In this document: piece by piece, positions 33,201 to 41,400 of the stretch
How positions within the stretch are numbered: the first letter of the stretch is position 1
How the letters are laid out: each line of letters opens with the position of its first letter
Source: Ralstonia condita
Lineage (GTDB): Bacteria > Pseudomonadota > Gammaproteobacteria > Burkholderiales > Burkholderiaceae
Direction of reading: 5' to 3'
Length of the DNA: 64,000 nucleotides
NCBI RefSeq assembly: GCF_958405655.1
Contig: NZ_CATYWO010000005.1
Location: 124,001-188,000, forward strand
The notes under the pieces: generated by a model
What the model was told of the DNA's origin: nothing
What the model saw: only the letters and a program-made list of their open reading frames with translations
The model's database searches: none
Position numbers and translations under genes: made by a program

Positions 33201-34251
33201 GCAGCGCCTGGGCAACGACGTGCTGAAGAAGTTCGCCAAGAAGCAGACCGCGCATCCGCCCGCCACGGTGGGCAAGCCGCCGGTGCGCGAGCAGGTGATC
33301 CATTTCATCAACAAGAAGATGCCGGGCAATCTGCCCAAGAAGACGGCGCGCGCGCTGCTGGACATCGAGGACAACGAGATCGTCCCGATCATCCGCAATC
33401 CGCAGACGACCACGCCCGACAGCGAGGCGGTCTTCTACTTCCCGGGCTGCGGCTCGGAGCGTCTGTTCTCGCAGGTCGGACTGGCCACGCAGGCGATGCT
33501 GTGGCACGCCGGCGTGCAGACCGTCCTGCCGCCGGGCTACCTGTGCTGCGGTTATCCCCAGCGCGGCAATGGCCAGTACGACAAGGCCGAGAAGATCGTC
33601 ACCGACAATCGCGTGCTGTTCCACCGCGTGGCCAACACGCTCAACTACCTCGACATCAAGACGGTGGTGGTGAGCTGCGGCACGTGCTACGACCAGCTCG
33701 CCGGCTACGAATTCGACAAGATCTTCCCCGGCTGCCGCATCATCGACATCCACGAATTCCTGCTCGAGAAGGGCGTGAAGATCGACGGTGTGCAAGGCAC
33801 GCGGTACATGTACCACGACCCCTGCCACACGCCGATCAAGAGCATGGACCCGACCAAGCTGGTCAACCAGCTCATGGGCGGCAACATGGGGGCGGATGGT
33901 CAGATGAGCGCCATCGAGAAGAATGACCGCTGCTGCGGTGAGTCCGGCACGCTGGCGGTCTCGCGCCCAGACATCTCGACGCAGGTTCGCTTCCGCAAGG
34001 AAGAGGAAATGCGCAAGGGCGCCGACAAGCTGCGAGTGGATGGCCCGAGCGGGCAGGCCTTCCAGGGCGATGTGAAGATCCTCACCAGCTGCCCGTCGTG
34101 CCTGCAGGGGTTGTCGCGCTACAGCGAGGACGCTTCGGTGCAGGCCGACTACATCGTGATCGAAATGGCCCGTCATGTGCTCGGCGATACCTGGCTGGAA
34201 GACTATGTCGCCCACGCCAACGCCGGCGGCATCGAGCGGGTGCTGGTGTGA
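30226..34251 (+). CDS. Very large FAD-linked oxidase / Fe-S / CCG-domain oxidoreductase (DUF3683)
   Basis: A 1341-aa cytoplasmic protein. An N-terminal DUF3683-type domain ([22 protein letters not shown]) comes first. Next is an FAD_binding_4 PCMH domain ([20 protein letters not shown], about 220-240), then an FAD-oxidase C-terminal domain with [15 protein letters not shown] and [14 protein letters not shown]. Two 4Fe-4S motifs follow, [11 protein letters not shown] (about residue 862) and [12 protein letters not shown] (about 924). Two CCG domains end it ([10 protein letters not shown] about 1107, CCGESGTLA about 1236). This is GlcD+GlcF- or D-lactate-dehydrogenase-like chemistry in one chain: a 2-hydroxy acid would be oxidised and electrons passed to quinone through the Fe-S module. 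The substrate is unknown. ATG 30226 gives [17 protein letters not shown] at 30160-30165 is a plausible -10. Confidence 0.9.
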   Translation: [1341 protein letters not shown]

Positions 34252-34691
34252 CGACCGGTGAACGCGCGCCTGGCTGCGCACTGTGCGAGACCGATGGCGG
34301 CGAGCCTGTCTGGCGCAATGCGCGGGCGCGCGTGGTGCTGGTCGAGCACGGGCGGTTTCCGGGCTTCTGCCGCGTGATCTGGAACAACCATGTGGCCGAG
34401 CAGACGGATCTTTCGGATGCCGACCGTCACTGGCTGATGGAGGTCGTCACGCGCGTGGAGCGCGTGCTGCGTGCCGAGCTGGCGCCCGACAAGATCAACC
34501 TCGCCAGCTTCGGTAACTTCGTGCCGCATCTGCACTGGCACGTCATTCCGCGCTATCGGTGGGACACGCATTTCCCGGAAGCGGTATGGGGCCCGGCCCA
34601 GCGAGAGGCGGATGCCGGGCGCATGGCGGAAGTCAGCGCCAGGTTGCCCGCGTTGTCTTACGCGCTGCAATCGGCGCTGGCCGACGTCTGA
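34248..34691 (+). CDS. HIT-family nucleotide hydrolase/transferase
   Basis: A 147-aa histidine-triad protein. The catalytic motif is HLHWHVIPRY (HxHxHxx) preceded by NLASFGNFVP, and the N terminus has a CALC pair (APGCALCETDGG) that could bind zinc, as in some HIT enzymes. Such proteins hydrolyse AMP-lysine or dinucleoside polyphosphates; the substrate is not known here. It starts at GTG 34248, overlapping the oxidoreductase stop (GTGA), which shows translational coupling to the large gene upstream. Confidence 0.88.
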   Translation: MTTGERAPGCALCETDGGEPVWRNARARVVLVEHGRFPGFCRVIWNNHVAEQTDLSDADRHWLMEVVTRVERVLRAELAPDKINLASFGNFVPHLHWHVIPRYRWDTHFPEAVWGPAQREADAGRMAEVSARLPALSYALQSALADV

Positions 34692-34797
34692 ACGCTCGCT
34701 GCGGTCATGCGGCGCGGCGGCCTGCGCGGAACCTCAGGGGCGCCCGGGCCGTCAGATTGTCTCCTGTCCGCCTTTCTGTCGTGCTACAGCCCTCGCC

Positions 34798-36642
34798 ATG
34801 ACGACACCGCGCACTGCCGCTACACCTGATTCCCACAAGGATTCGATTGCCGAGCTGAACGTTCATCACGGCCGGCTGAATCTGTCCGAGACGTGGCGGC
34901 TCATCAAGCCCTACTGGGTTTCCGAAGACCGCTACAAGGGCCTTGGCTTGCTCGCGCTGGTGATCGCACTCAGCCTGTTCGTGGTCTACATGAACGTGCT
35001 CTTCACCGACTGGAACCGGCTCTTCTACAACGCGCTGGAACAGAAGGACAAGACCGCGTTCTGGCACCAGCTCGGACGTTTTTCGTGGATTGCCGCGCTC
35101 ATCATCGTGGCCTCGGTGCTGCGCCAGTACTACAGCATGATGCTGCGCATCCGCTGGCGGACATGGATCACGGGCAGCTTTCTCGATGATTGGCTGGGCA
35201 AGCAGGCGTTCTACCGCTTGGAGCAAACGCACACCGCCGATAACCCCGACCAGCGGATTGCCGACGACCTGCGCAACTTCACCGATGCGACGCTCACCCT
35301 GGGGCTCGGCTTCCTGAATTCAGCGGTGACGCTGGTGTCGTTCTTCGGAATTCTCTGGGCGGTGTCCGGGCCGCTGGCATTTGCGCTGGGTGGGCGGGAT
35401 GTTGTGATCCCGGGCTACATGGTGTGGTTCGCGCTGCTGTATTCGGTGCTCGGGTCGGTCATCATCCACTTTGTCGGGCGGCCTCTGATCGGGTTGTCGT
35501 TCCAGCAGGAACGCTATGAGGCTTATTTCCGGTTCCTGCTCATGCGCGTGCGTGAGAACAGTGAAAGCATCGCGCTGTACCGCGGCGAAGCGACCGAGAA
35601 AGCCATCCTGCGCGGCCGCTTCGAGCGTATCCGCGCCAACTGGAACCAGTTGATGGACTACACCCGGCGGCTGAGCTTTGCCTCGTCGGGCTATGGGCAA
35701 TTCGCGATCATCTTTCCGTTCCTGGTGTCCGCGCCGCGCTATTTTGGCGGCACGCTCACGCTGGGCGGCATGATGCAGGTGGCGACGGCATTCGGGCAGG
35801 TGCAGGGCGCGATGTCCTGGTTTGTCGACAACTACAGCACGCTCGTGAGCTGGAAGGCGTCCACCAACCGTCTGATCGAGTTCCAGCGCGCCATCCGGGC
35901 TGCCGAGCGTGAAGACGAGCGCCGTGCCGGCGTACGCGACGTCGAGGTCGCAATGGCTGACGTGCCCGCCATCGAGGCGCGCGGCTTGGCGCTGAACCTG
36001 CCCAATCGCAAGCCCGAGGATCTGCTGGTTGAGCCATTCGATATGACGCTCGCGCCTGGCGAGCGCGTGCTGGTCAACGGGCCTTCCGGATGCGGCAAGA
36101 GCACGCTGGTGCGGGCCGTGGCCGGCATCTGGCCGTACGGTACCGGCCGTATCGAAATTCCCGAGGAAGCCCGCGTGCTCTTCCTGCCGCAGCGCAGCTA
36201 CCTGCCGTCCGGCACGCTGGCCGACGCGCTGTCGTACCCCGATCTGGCGACCCAGTACACGGCCGAGCGCCTGAGGCAGGTGCTGGTCGCGTGCCATCTG
36301 CCGGCGCTGGTCGAACTGCTGGACGAAGTGAGCAACTGGAGCCTGCGCCTGTCACCGGGCGAGCAACAACGGCTGGCCTTTGCGCGCGCCTTGCTGCAGT
36401 GCCCCGACTACCTGTTTCTCGACGAGGCTACCAGCGCACTCGACGAAGACACCGAGGCTTTCATGTACAGCCTGATGCTCGAATCCCTGCCCGATGTAAC
36501 CATCGTCAGCGTGGCGCACCGCAGCACCGTGGCACGGTTCCACCATCGCCGCCTGCGCTACATCCCCGAGGGTGACCCGTTGACTGCGGTAAGCTATCGG
36601 GTGGTGGAAGACCCGGCGCACATCGCGCTCGCGGCTTCCTGA
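34798..36642 (+). CDS. ABC transporter, SbmA/BacA-like permease fused to ATPase (ABCD/YddA type)
   Basis: A 614-aa half-transporter. The N-terminal SbmA/BacA-like membrane domain (about 30-370) has six helices and the signatures TDWNRLFYNALEQKD and NPDQRIADDLRNFTD. The C-terminal ABC domain has Walker A NGPSGCGKSTLVRA, signature LRLSPGEQQRLAFARALL, Walker B YLFLDEATSAL and the H-loop VSVAHRST. Relatives are ABCD peroxisomal fatty-acyl transporters, Rv1819c (cobalamin and peptides) and YddA. The cargo cannot be read. ATG 34798 is taken; upstream in-frame sequence lies on the HIT gene. Confidence 0.9.
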   Translation: MTTPRTAATPDSHKDSIAELNVHHGRLNLSETWRLIKPYWVSEDRYKGLGLLALVIALSLFVVYMNVLFTDWNRLFYNALEQKDKTAFWHQLGRFSWIAALIIVASVLRQYYSMMLRIRWRTWITGSFLDDWLGKQAFYRLEQTHTADNPDQRIADDLRNFTDATLTLGLGFLNSAVTLVSFFGILWAVSGPLAFALGGRDVVIPGYMVWFALLYSVLGSVIIHFVGRPLIGLSFQQERYEAYFRFLLMRVRENSESIALYRGEATEKAILRGRFERIRANWNQLMDYTRRLSFASSGYGQFAIIFPFLVSAPRYFGGTLTLGGMMQVATAFGQVQGAMSWFVDNYSTLVSWKASTNRLIEFQRAIRAAEREDERRAGVRDVEVAMADVPAIEARGLALNLPNRKPEDLLVEPFDMTLAPGERVLVNGPSGCGKSTLVRAVAGIWPYGTGRIEIPEEARVLFLPQRSYLPSGTLADALSYPDLATQYTAERLRQVLVACHLPALVELLDEVSNWSLRLSPGEQQRLAFARALLQCPDYLFLDEATSALDEDTEAFMYSLMLESLPDVTIVSVAHRSTVARFHHRRLRYIPEGDPLTAVSYRVVEDPAHIALAAS

Positions 36643-36676
36643 AGCACCGTTTTCACGCAATCATCGAGACGTTTCC

Positions 36677-37093
36677 ATGGCCGGACTTTCCGCCGATACC
36701 CCGCACCCGACCGGCTTGACCGTGCACACGCAATCGCGCGTGCTGGAGATCGCCTTTGCCGATGGCAAGCAGTTTCGCCTGCCGTTTGAATACCTGCGCG
36801 TGCTGTCGCCATCGGCGGAAGTGCAGGGGCACGGGCCGGGGCAGGAAGTGCTGCAGACGGGCAAGCGCGATGTGGGCATCGTCGGCGTCGAGCCGGTGGG
36901 CAATTACGCCATCCGCCCGCTGTTTTCCGATGGGCATGACTCCGGTATCTACGATTGGGCGTACCTGTACCGCCTCGGCGTGGAGCACGACGTCCTGTGG
37001 CAGGCCTATCTCGACCGGCTGGCCGCAGCTGGCCTTGACCGTGACGCCCCGATGGCGGCAAATGCGGGCCACGCCTGCGGCCACAGCCACTGA
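36677..37093 (+). CDS. DUF971 (GBBH-like N-terminal) protein
   Basis: A 138-aa protein with the DUF971 pattern LTVHTQSRVLEIAFADGKQFRLP and RDVGIVGVEPVGNYAIRPLFSDGHDSGIY, then DWAYLYRLG. The same fold is the N-terminal domain of gamma-butyrobetaine hydroxylase and occurs in Mrp/Fe-S associated proteins. The C terminus ends HACGHSH, a possible metal-binding tail. It precedes ubiE by 49 nt, a common order in this group. The function is unproven. Confidence 0.85.
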   Translation: MAGLSADTPHPTGLTVHTQSRVLEIAFADGKQFRLPFEYLRVLSPSAEVQGHGPGQEVLQTGKRDVGIVGVEPVGNYAIRPLFSDGHDSGIYDWAYLYRLGVEHDVLWQAYLDRLAAAGLDRDAPMAANAGHACGHSH

Positions 37094-37142
37094 TTCCAAT
37101 TCACACGTGGCGCGTGTGCGCCGCGTCCGTATCCTTTCTGTC

Positions 37143-37874
37143 ATGAGCCAAACCCACTTCGGATTCCAGCAGGTCGATGAGCGCGAGAAAGCCGGCAAGG
37201 TTGCCGGTGTGTTCCATTCCGTTGCCAGCAAGTACGACGTCATGAACGACCTGATGTCGGGCGGCCTGCACCGGATCTGGAAGATGTTCACCATCGCCCA
37301 GGCGGCGGTGCGTCCTGGCTACAAGGTGCTGGATATCGCAGGCGGTACGGGTGATCTGGCCAAGGCATTCGCCCGCCAGGCCGGCCCGACCGGCGAGGTG
37401 TGGCTGACCGACATCAATGAATCCATGCTGCGCGTCGGCCGCGATCGCCTGCTCGATGCTGGCGTACTCACGCCGACCTGCCTGTGCGACGCCGAGCACA
37501 TTCCCTTTCCGAACGCTTACTTCGACGTGGTGACAGTGGCCTTCGGGTTGCGCAACATGACGCACAAGGATCGTGCACTCGCCGAGATGCGTCGTGTCGT
37601 GAAGCCGGGTGGCAAGGTCATGGTGCTGGAATTCTCCAAGGTGTGGCAGCCGTTGGAGAAGGCTTACGACGTCTACTCGTTCAAGGTGCTGCCGTGGCTG
37701 GGCAGCAAGGTGGCGGGCGACGCCGAGAGCTATCGCTATCTCGCGGAGTCCATCCGCATGCATCCCGATCAGGAAACGCTCAAGCGGATGATGGAACAGG
37801 CCGGGTTGGACTCGGTCGAATACTTCAACCTGACGGCGGGGGTGGTGGCACTGCACGTGGGTCGCCGGCTCTGA
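37143..37874 (+). CDS. ubiE: Demethylmenaquinone/ubiquinone C-methyltransferase
   Basis: SAM-dependent methyltransferase adding the C-methyl group in ubiquinone (and menaquinone) synthesis. 243 aa, usual length. UbiE signatures are VFHSVASKYDVMNDLMSGGLHR, motif I YKVLDIAGGTGDLAKAF, FPNAYFDVVTVAFGLRNMT and LEFSKVW. ATG 37143 gives MSQTHFGFQQVDEREKAGKV, the conserved N terminus. It lies with ubiJ and ubiB nearby, separated by the Tim44-like gene. Confidence 0.96.
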   Translation: MSQTHFGFQQVDEREKAGKVAGVFHSVASKYDVMNDLMSGGLHRIWKMFTIAQAAVRPGYKVLDIAGGTGDLAKAFARQAGPTGEVWLTDINESMLRVGRDRLLDAGVLTPTCLCDAEHIPFPNAYFDVVTVAFGLRNMTHKDRALAEMRRVVKPGGKVMVLEFSKVWQPLEKAYDVYSFKVLPWLGSKVAGDAESYRYLAESIRMHPDQETLKRMMEQAGLDSVEYFNLTAGVVALHVGRRL

Positions 37875-37996
37875 TCGGCGATCCGCCGGATGGGCGATGC
37901 AGCGCCATGCGACGATATGCCACGATCCCCGACATTGAATTTCGGCATTGACGTCTTCATCTGAAGGCGTCACTGCCTATTGGAGAGAAGACAGCG

Positions 37997-39019
37997 ATGA
38001 GTTTGCACTGGGGTGGAAAATTGATGGTGGGCGCGCTGGTCGCGACGCTCGCACTGGGCGCGGCACTGGATGCCAACGCCAAGCGCATGGGCAGCAGCCG
38101 CAGCATCGGCAAGCAATCGTCCACCGTTACGCAGCGTCAGCAAACGGCGCCCGCAACCACGCCGTCCCCCACGCAGCAGGCGGCACCCGCCGCGCAGCCT
38201 TCGCCGAGTGCACCGGCGCCGCTGCCGGCTCAACAGCCGCGCCGCAACTGGGGTGGCATGCTGGGCGGTCTCGCCGCAGGTCTGGGTCTTGGCTATCTGC
38301 TTTCAAAGTTCGGTCTCGGCGCGGGCTTGGCCTCGCTCCTGTCAAACCTCATCCTGATCGCACTGGTGGCGTTTGTGGTGATGTGGATCATCCGCAAGGT
38401 GCGCGGCAGCCGGCCGCAGGGTCCGGCCTATGCAACGGGCGTCCCGTCGCTGGGCGGTGAGCGCGAGCCGTATGTGCCGCAACCTGTCTCCCCTGCGCCG
38501 CAAGCGGCGGCACCGGCCGCATCGGCACTGAACACGGGCAACACGTCCGGGCTGGGCGCTGGCGCGCCTACCGCGGCCCAATCGTGGAATCTCGGCGGCC
38601 CGGCTGCACCGGCTGCCGCGGTCACCCCGCAACAACCGTGGGGCGTGCCCGCAGACTTCGATACGCAGGCTTTCCTGCGCAACGCCAAGGTCTATTTCAT
38701 CCGCCTGCAGGCCGCGTGGGATGCCGGCAACCTGAACGACATCCGTGAGTTCACCACGCCGGAAATGTTCGCCGAGATCAAAATGGACCTCGCTGATCGT
38801 GGCGCCGCGCCCAACAAGACCGATGTGGTGTCGGTCGACGCGGAAATGCTCGGCATCGAGACGCATCCCACCGAGTATCTGGCGAGCGTGCGCTTCTCGG
38901 GCATGATCCGCGAAGAAGCCAACGCACCGGCGCAGCCGTTTGCCGAAGTGTGGAATCTGTCCAAGCCGACCCAGGGCAGCGGCGGTTGGGTACTCGCCGG
39001 GATCCAGCAACTGCAGTGA
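37997..39019 (+). CDS. Tim44-like domain membrane protein
   Basis: A 340-aa protein. A signal or anchor lies at residues 9-28 (LMVGALVATLALGAALDANA). A Gln/Pro/Ala-rich linker follows. A Gly-rich patch (GGMLGGLAAGLGLGYLLSKF) and a transmembrane helix (NLILIALVAFVVMWIIRK) come next. The C-terminal Tim44-like domain (about 225-340) contains FLRNAKVYFIRLQAAWDAGN and FTTPEMFAEIKMDL. Bacterial Tim44-like proteins are membrane associated with no settled role. A strong terminator follows, so it ends the ubiE transcript. Confidence 0.85.
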   Translation: MSLHWGGKLMVGALVATLALGAALDANAKRMGSSRSIGKQSSTVTQRQQTAPATTPSPTQQAAPAAQPSPSAPAPLPAQQPRRNWGGMLGGLAAGLGLGYLLSKFGLGAGLASLLSNLILIALVAFVVMWIIRKVRGSRPQGPAYATGVPSLGGEREPYVPQPVSPAPQAAAPAASALNTGNTSGLGAGAPTAAQSWNLGGPAAPAAAVTPQQPWGVPADFDTQAFLRNAKVYFIRLQAAWDAGNLNDIREFTTPEMFAEIKMDLADRGAAPNKTDVVSVDAEMLGIETHPTEYLASVRFSGMIREEANAPAQPFAEVWNLSKPTQGSGGWVLAGIQQLQ

Positions 39020-39073
39020 TGCGGTAACGGCGGAAGCAGCACCCTGCGGCCGTTTCGACATTCCCCGTAAAAT

Positions 39074-39105
39074 AGGGCCCGACCATCAGGTTCGGGCCCT
39101 TTTTT
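39074..39105 (+). terminator. Rho-independent terminator after the Tim44-like gene
   Basis: AGGGCCCGAACC-type stem: AGGGCCCGA (from 39074) pairs with TTCGGGCCCT (to about 39100), followed by a T6 run. It separates the ubiE/Tim44 unit from ubiJ. Confidence 0.85.
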
Positions 39106-39152
39106 GTTGCCTCCGGCTGGCCTGTAGCCCGCTTCTCGCGTTTCTTCTTCGC

Positions 39153-39806
39153 ATGCCTTCGACAGCCAACTCGTCTCCGTTCCCACCTGTGCTGATGCAG
39201 CCGCTGCTGCTCGCGCTCAACCATCTGCTGCGTCAGGAGCCCTGGGCGAAGGAGACCCTGCTTCCGTTCGCGGGCCGCGCCGCGCGCTTCGATCTTGCGC
39301 CGTTGTCGGTGACGCTGCAGGTAGGCCCGGAGGGCCTTGTCGCAGCGCACGATCCTGGCACCGAGCCAGCCGTGACGGTGGTCGTGCCGCTCGCGGCTGC
39401 CGCACGGGACTACGCCACCGGCGGGCAGGCCGCCGTACTCAAGCATGTGCGGATTGAGGGTGAGGCGGAGTTCGCCAACGTCTTGTCGACATTGCTGCGC
39501 AATCTGCGCTGGGACGCTGCAGAGGATCTGTCGCGCGTATTCGGTGACGTCGTCGCGCAGCGGATGGTGAACGGCGCGCAGGCCGCCCGTACCGAGGTCA
39601 CGCGGGTCGGCCGTTCGCTGGCGGAATCCGTGGCTTCCTATCTGACCGACGAACAGCCTGCGCTGGTGCGTCATGCGAGGCTCGCGCAGTTCGCCGCCGA
39701 CGTTGCCGCGCTGCGCGATGCCGAGGCCCGTCTCACCAAGCGCCTCGAGCGCCTGGAGAAGCGCGTGAGCCCTGCCACCTCGACTGCACGGGCGGGCTCC
39801 GTATGA
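39153..39806 (+). CDS. ubiJ: Ubiquinone biosynthesis accessory factor UbiJ (SCP2 domain)
   Basis: A 217-aa protein with an N-terminal SCP2 sterol-carrier-like domain (LSVTLQVGPEGLVAAHDPGTE, VRIEGEAEFANVLSTLLRNL) and a C-terminal coiled coil (LRDAEARLTKRLERLEKRV). UbiJ is a lipid-binding scaffold of the soluble Ubi complex. The RIEGEAEFANVLS...DWxxEEDLSRVFGD pattern is typical (here RWDAAEDLSRVFGDVVAQ). The gene overlaps ubiB by 4 nt (ATGA), matching the ubiE-ubiJ-ubiB order of proteobacteria. Confidence 0.92.
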   Translation: MPSTANSSPFPPVLMQPLLLALNHLLRQEPWAKETLLPFAGRAARFDLAPLSVTLQVGPEGLVAAHDPGTEPAVTVVVPLAAAARDYATGGQAAVLKHVRIEGEAEFANVLSTLLRNLRWDAAEDLSRVFGDVVAQRMVNGAQAARTEVTRVGRSLAESVASYLTDEQPALVRHARLAQFAADVAALRDAEARLTKRLERLEKRVSPATSTARAGSV

Positions 39807-41380
39807 CGCGCTTGTTACGCCTTGGCAAGATCCTTTTCGTCATCCTGTACTACGGGCTGGACCAGCTCGCGCTGTCAGGCTTCAAGAGCCGCCGCATCCG
39901 CGCGCTCGTGTGGGTGCTCACATTGGGCCGCAAGCCGACGCGCCCGCGTGGCGAGCGGCTGCGGCTCGCGCTTGAAAACCTTGGGCCGATCTTCGTGAAG
40001 TTCGGGCAGGTGCTGTCGACGCGGCGCGACCTGCTGCCGCCCGATGTCGCCGATGAGCTGGCCAAGCTGCAGGACCGAGTGCCGCCGTTCGACCCGAAAA
40101 TTGCCGCTGCCATCGTCGAGAAATCGCTGGGCAAGCCGCTGTCGGCGTTGTTCCATCGTTTTGACCATCATCCGGTGGCCAGCGCGTCGATTGCGCAGGT
40201 GCACTTCGCCACGCTGCGCGGCGGGCCGTACGACGGCCGCGAGGTGGCGGTGAAAGTGCTGCGCCCCGGCATGCTGCCCATCATCGACAGCGACCTCGCG
40301 CTGATGCGCGATCTGGCGACGTGGATGGAGAAGCTCTGGGCCGATGCCAAGCGCCTGAAGCCTCGCGAGGTGGTCGCCGAGTTCGACAAGTACCTGCACG
40401 ACGAGCTCGACCTGATGCGCGAAGCCGCAAACGCCAGCCAGTTGCGGCGCAATTTCGCCAACTCGGATCTGCTGCTGGTGCCCGAGGTGTTCTGGGACTG
40501 GTGTACATCCGACGTGTTCGTCATGGAACGCATGCACGGCTTGCGCATCTCGCACACCGAAGAGCTGCGCGCGGCCGGCGTCGACATGCACAAGCTGGCA
40601 CGCGACGGCGTGGAGATTTTCTTCACGCAGGTGTTCCGTGATGGTTTTTTCCATGCCGACATGCACCCGGGCAACATCCTCGTGAGCGTTGCGCCCGAGA
40701 CCCTTGGGCGTTACATCGCGCTGGATTTCGGTATCGTCGGGGCGTTGTCGGAGTTCGACAAGAACTACCTCGCTCAGAACTTCCTGGCGTTCTTCCAGCG
40801 CGATTACCACCGCGTGGCGGTGTTGCACATCGAATCCGGCTGGGCGCCGGAGGAGACGCGCGTGGAGGAGCTCGAAGGCGCCATCCGTGCCTGCTGCGAA
40901 CCGTATTTCGATCGCCCGCTGGGCGAGATCTCGCTGGGGCTGGTGCTGATGCGCCTGTTCCAGACTTCGCGCCGCTTCAACGTGGAGGTGCAGCCGCAAC
41001 TCGTGCTGCTGCAAAAGACGTTGCTCAACGTTGAAGGCTTGGGTCGCCAGCTCGATCCGGATCTGGATCTCTGGAAGACCGCCAAGCCCTTCCTCGAACG
41101 GTGGATGCACGAGCAGATCGGCTGGCGCGGCTTTGTCGAGCGCCTGAAGGTGGAGGCGCCGCAGTGGGCCAACAAATTGCCCGATTTCCCGCGTCTGGTG
41201 TATCAGATACTGGACCGCGACGCCCGCGATGGTGGCAAGGCGCAGACTGCCGCCTTGACCGCGCTGCTCGCCGAACAGCGGCGGACGAACCGGCTGCTGT
41301 CCGCAACGCTGTTGTTCGTAGGCGGATTTGCTGCCGGCATCGTCGCCACGCATGTTCTGGCGTGGGTGGTCCGTTACTGA
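39803..41380 (+). CDS. ubiB: Ubiquinone biosynthesis ABC1-family atypical kinase UbiB
   Basis: A 525-aa member of the ABC1/ADCK/UbiB family, with ATPase activity needed for ubiquinone synthesis and anchored to the inner membrane. It has the KxGQ motif GPIFVKFGQVLSTRRDLLP, the Ala-rich loop ASASIAQVHFA, the ExD site HDELDLMREAANAS, ADMHPGNIL (catalytic loop) and ALDFGIVG (DFG). C-terminal helices end LSATLLFVGGFAAGIVATHVLAWVV. Start ATG 39803 overlaps ubiJ. The length is normal (E. coli 546). Confidence 0.95.
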   Translation: MTRLLRLGKILFVILYYGLDQLALSGFKSRRIRALVWVLTLGRKPTRPRGERLRLALENLGPIFVKFGQVLSTRRDLLPPDVADELAKLQDRVPPFDPKIAAAIVEKSLGKPLSALFHRFDHHPVASASIAQVHFATLRGGPYDGREVAVKVLRPGMLPIIDSDLALMRDLATWMEKLWADAKRLKPREVVAEFDKYLHDELDLMREAANASQLRRNFANSDLLLVPEVFWDWCTSDVFVMERMHGLRISHTEELRAAGVDMHKLARDGVEIFFTQVFRDGFFHADMHPGNILVSVAPETLGRYIALDFGIVGALSEFDKNYLAQNFLAFFQRDYHRVAVLHIESGWAPEETRVEELEGAIRACCEPYFDRPLGEISLGLVLMRLFQTSRRFNVEVQPQLVLLQKTLLNVEGLGRQLDPDLDLWKTAKPFLERWMHEQIGWRGFVERLKVEAPQWANKLPDFPRLVYQILDRDARDGGKAQTAALTALLAEQRRTNRLLSATLLFVGGFAAGIVATHVLAWVVRY

Positions 41381-41400
41381 TCCCTTGAATGTTGCGCACC

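Noticed and set aside
31756..34281. Antisense open frame of about 840 codons opposite the FAD/Fe-S oxidoreductase
   Set aside because: Composition is typical shadow translation; all motifs are on the plus strand.
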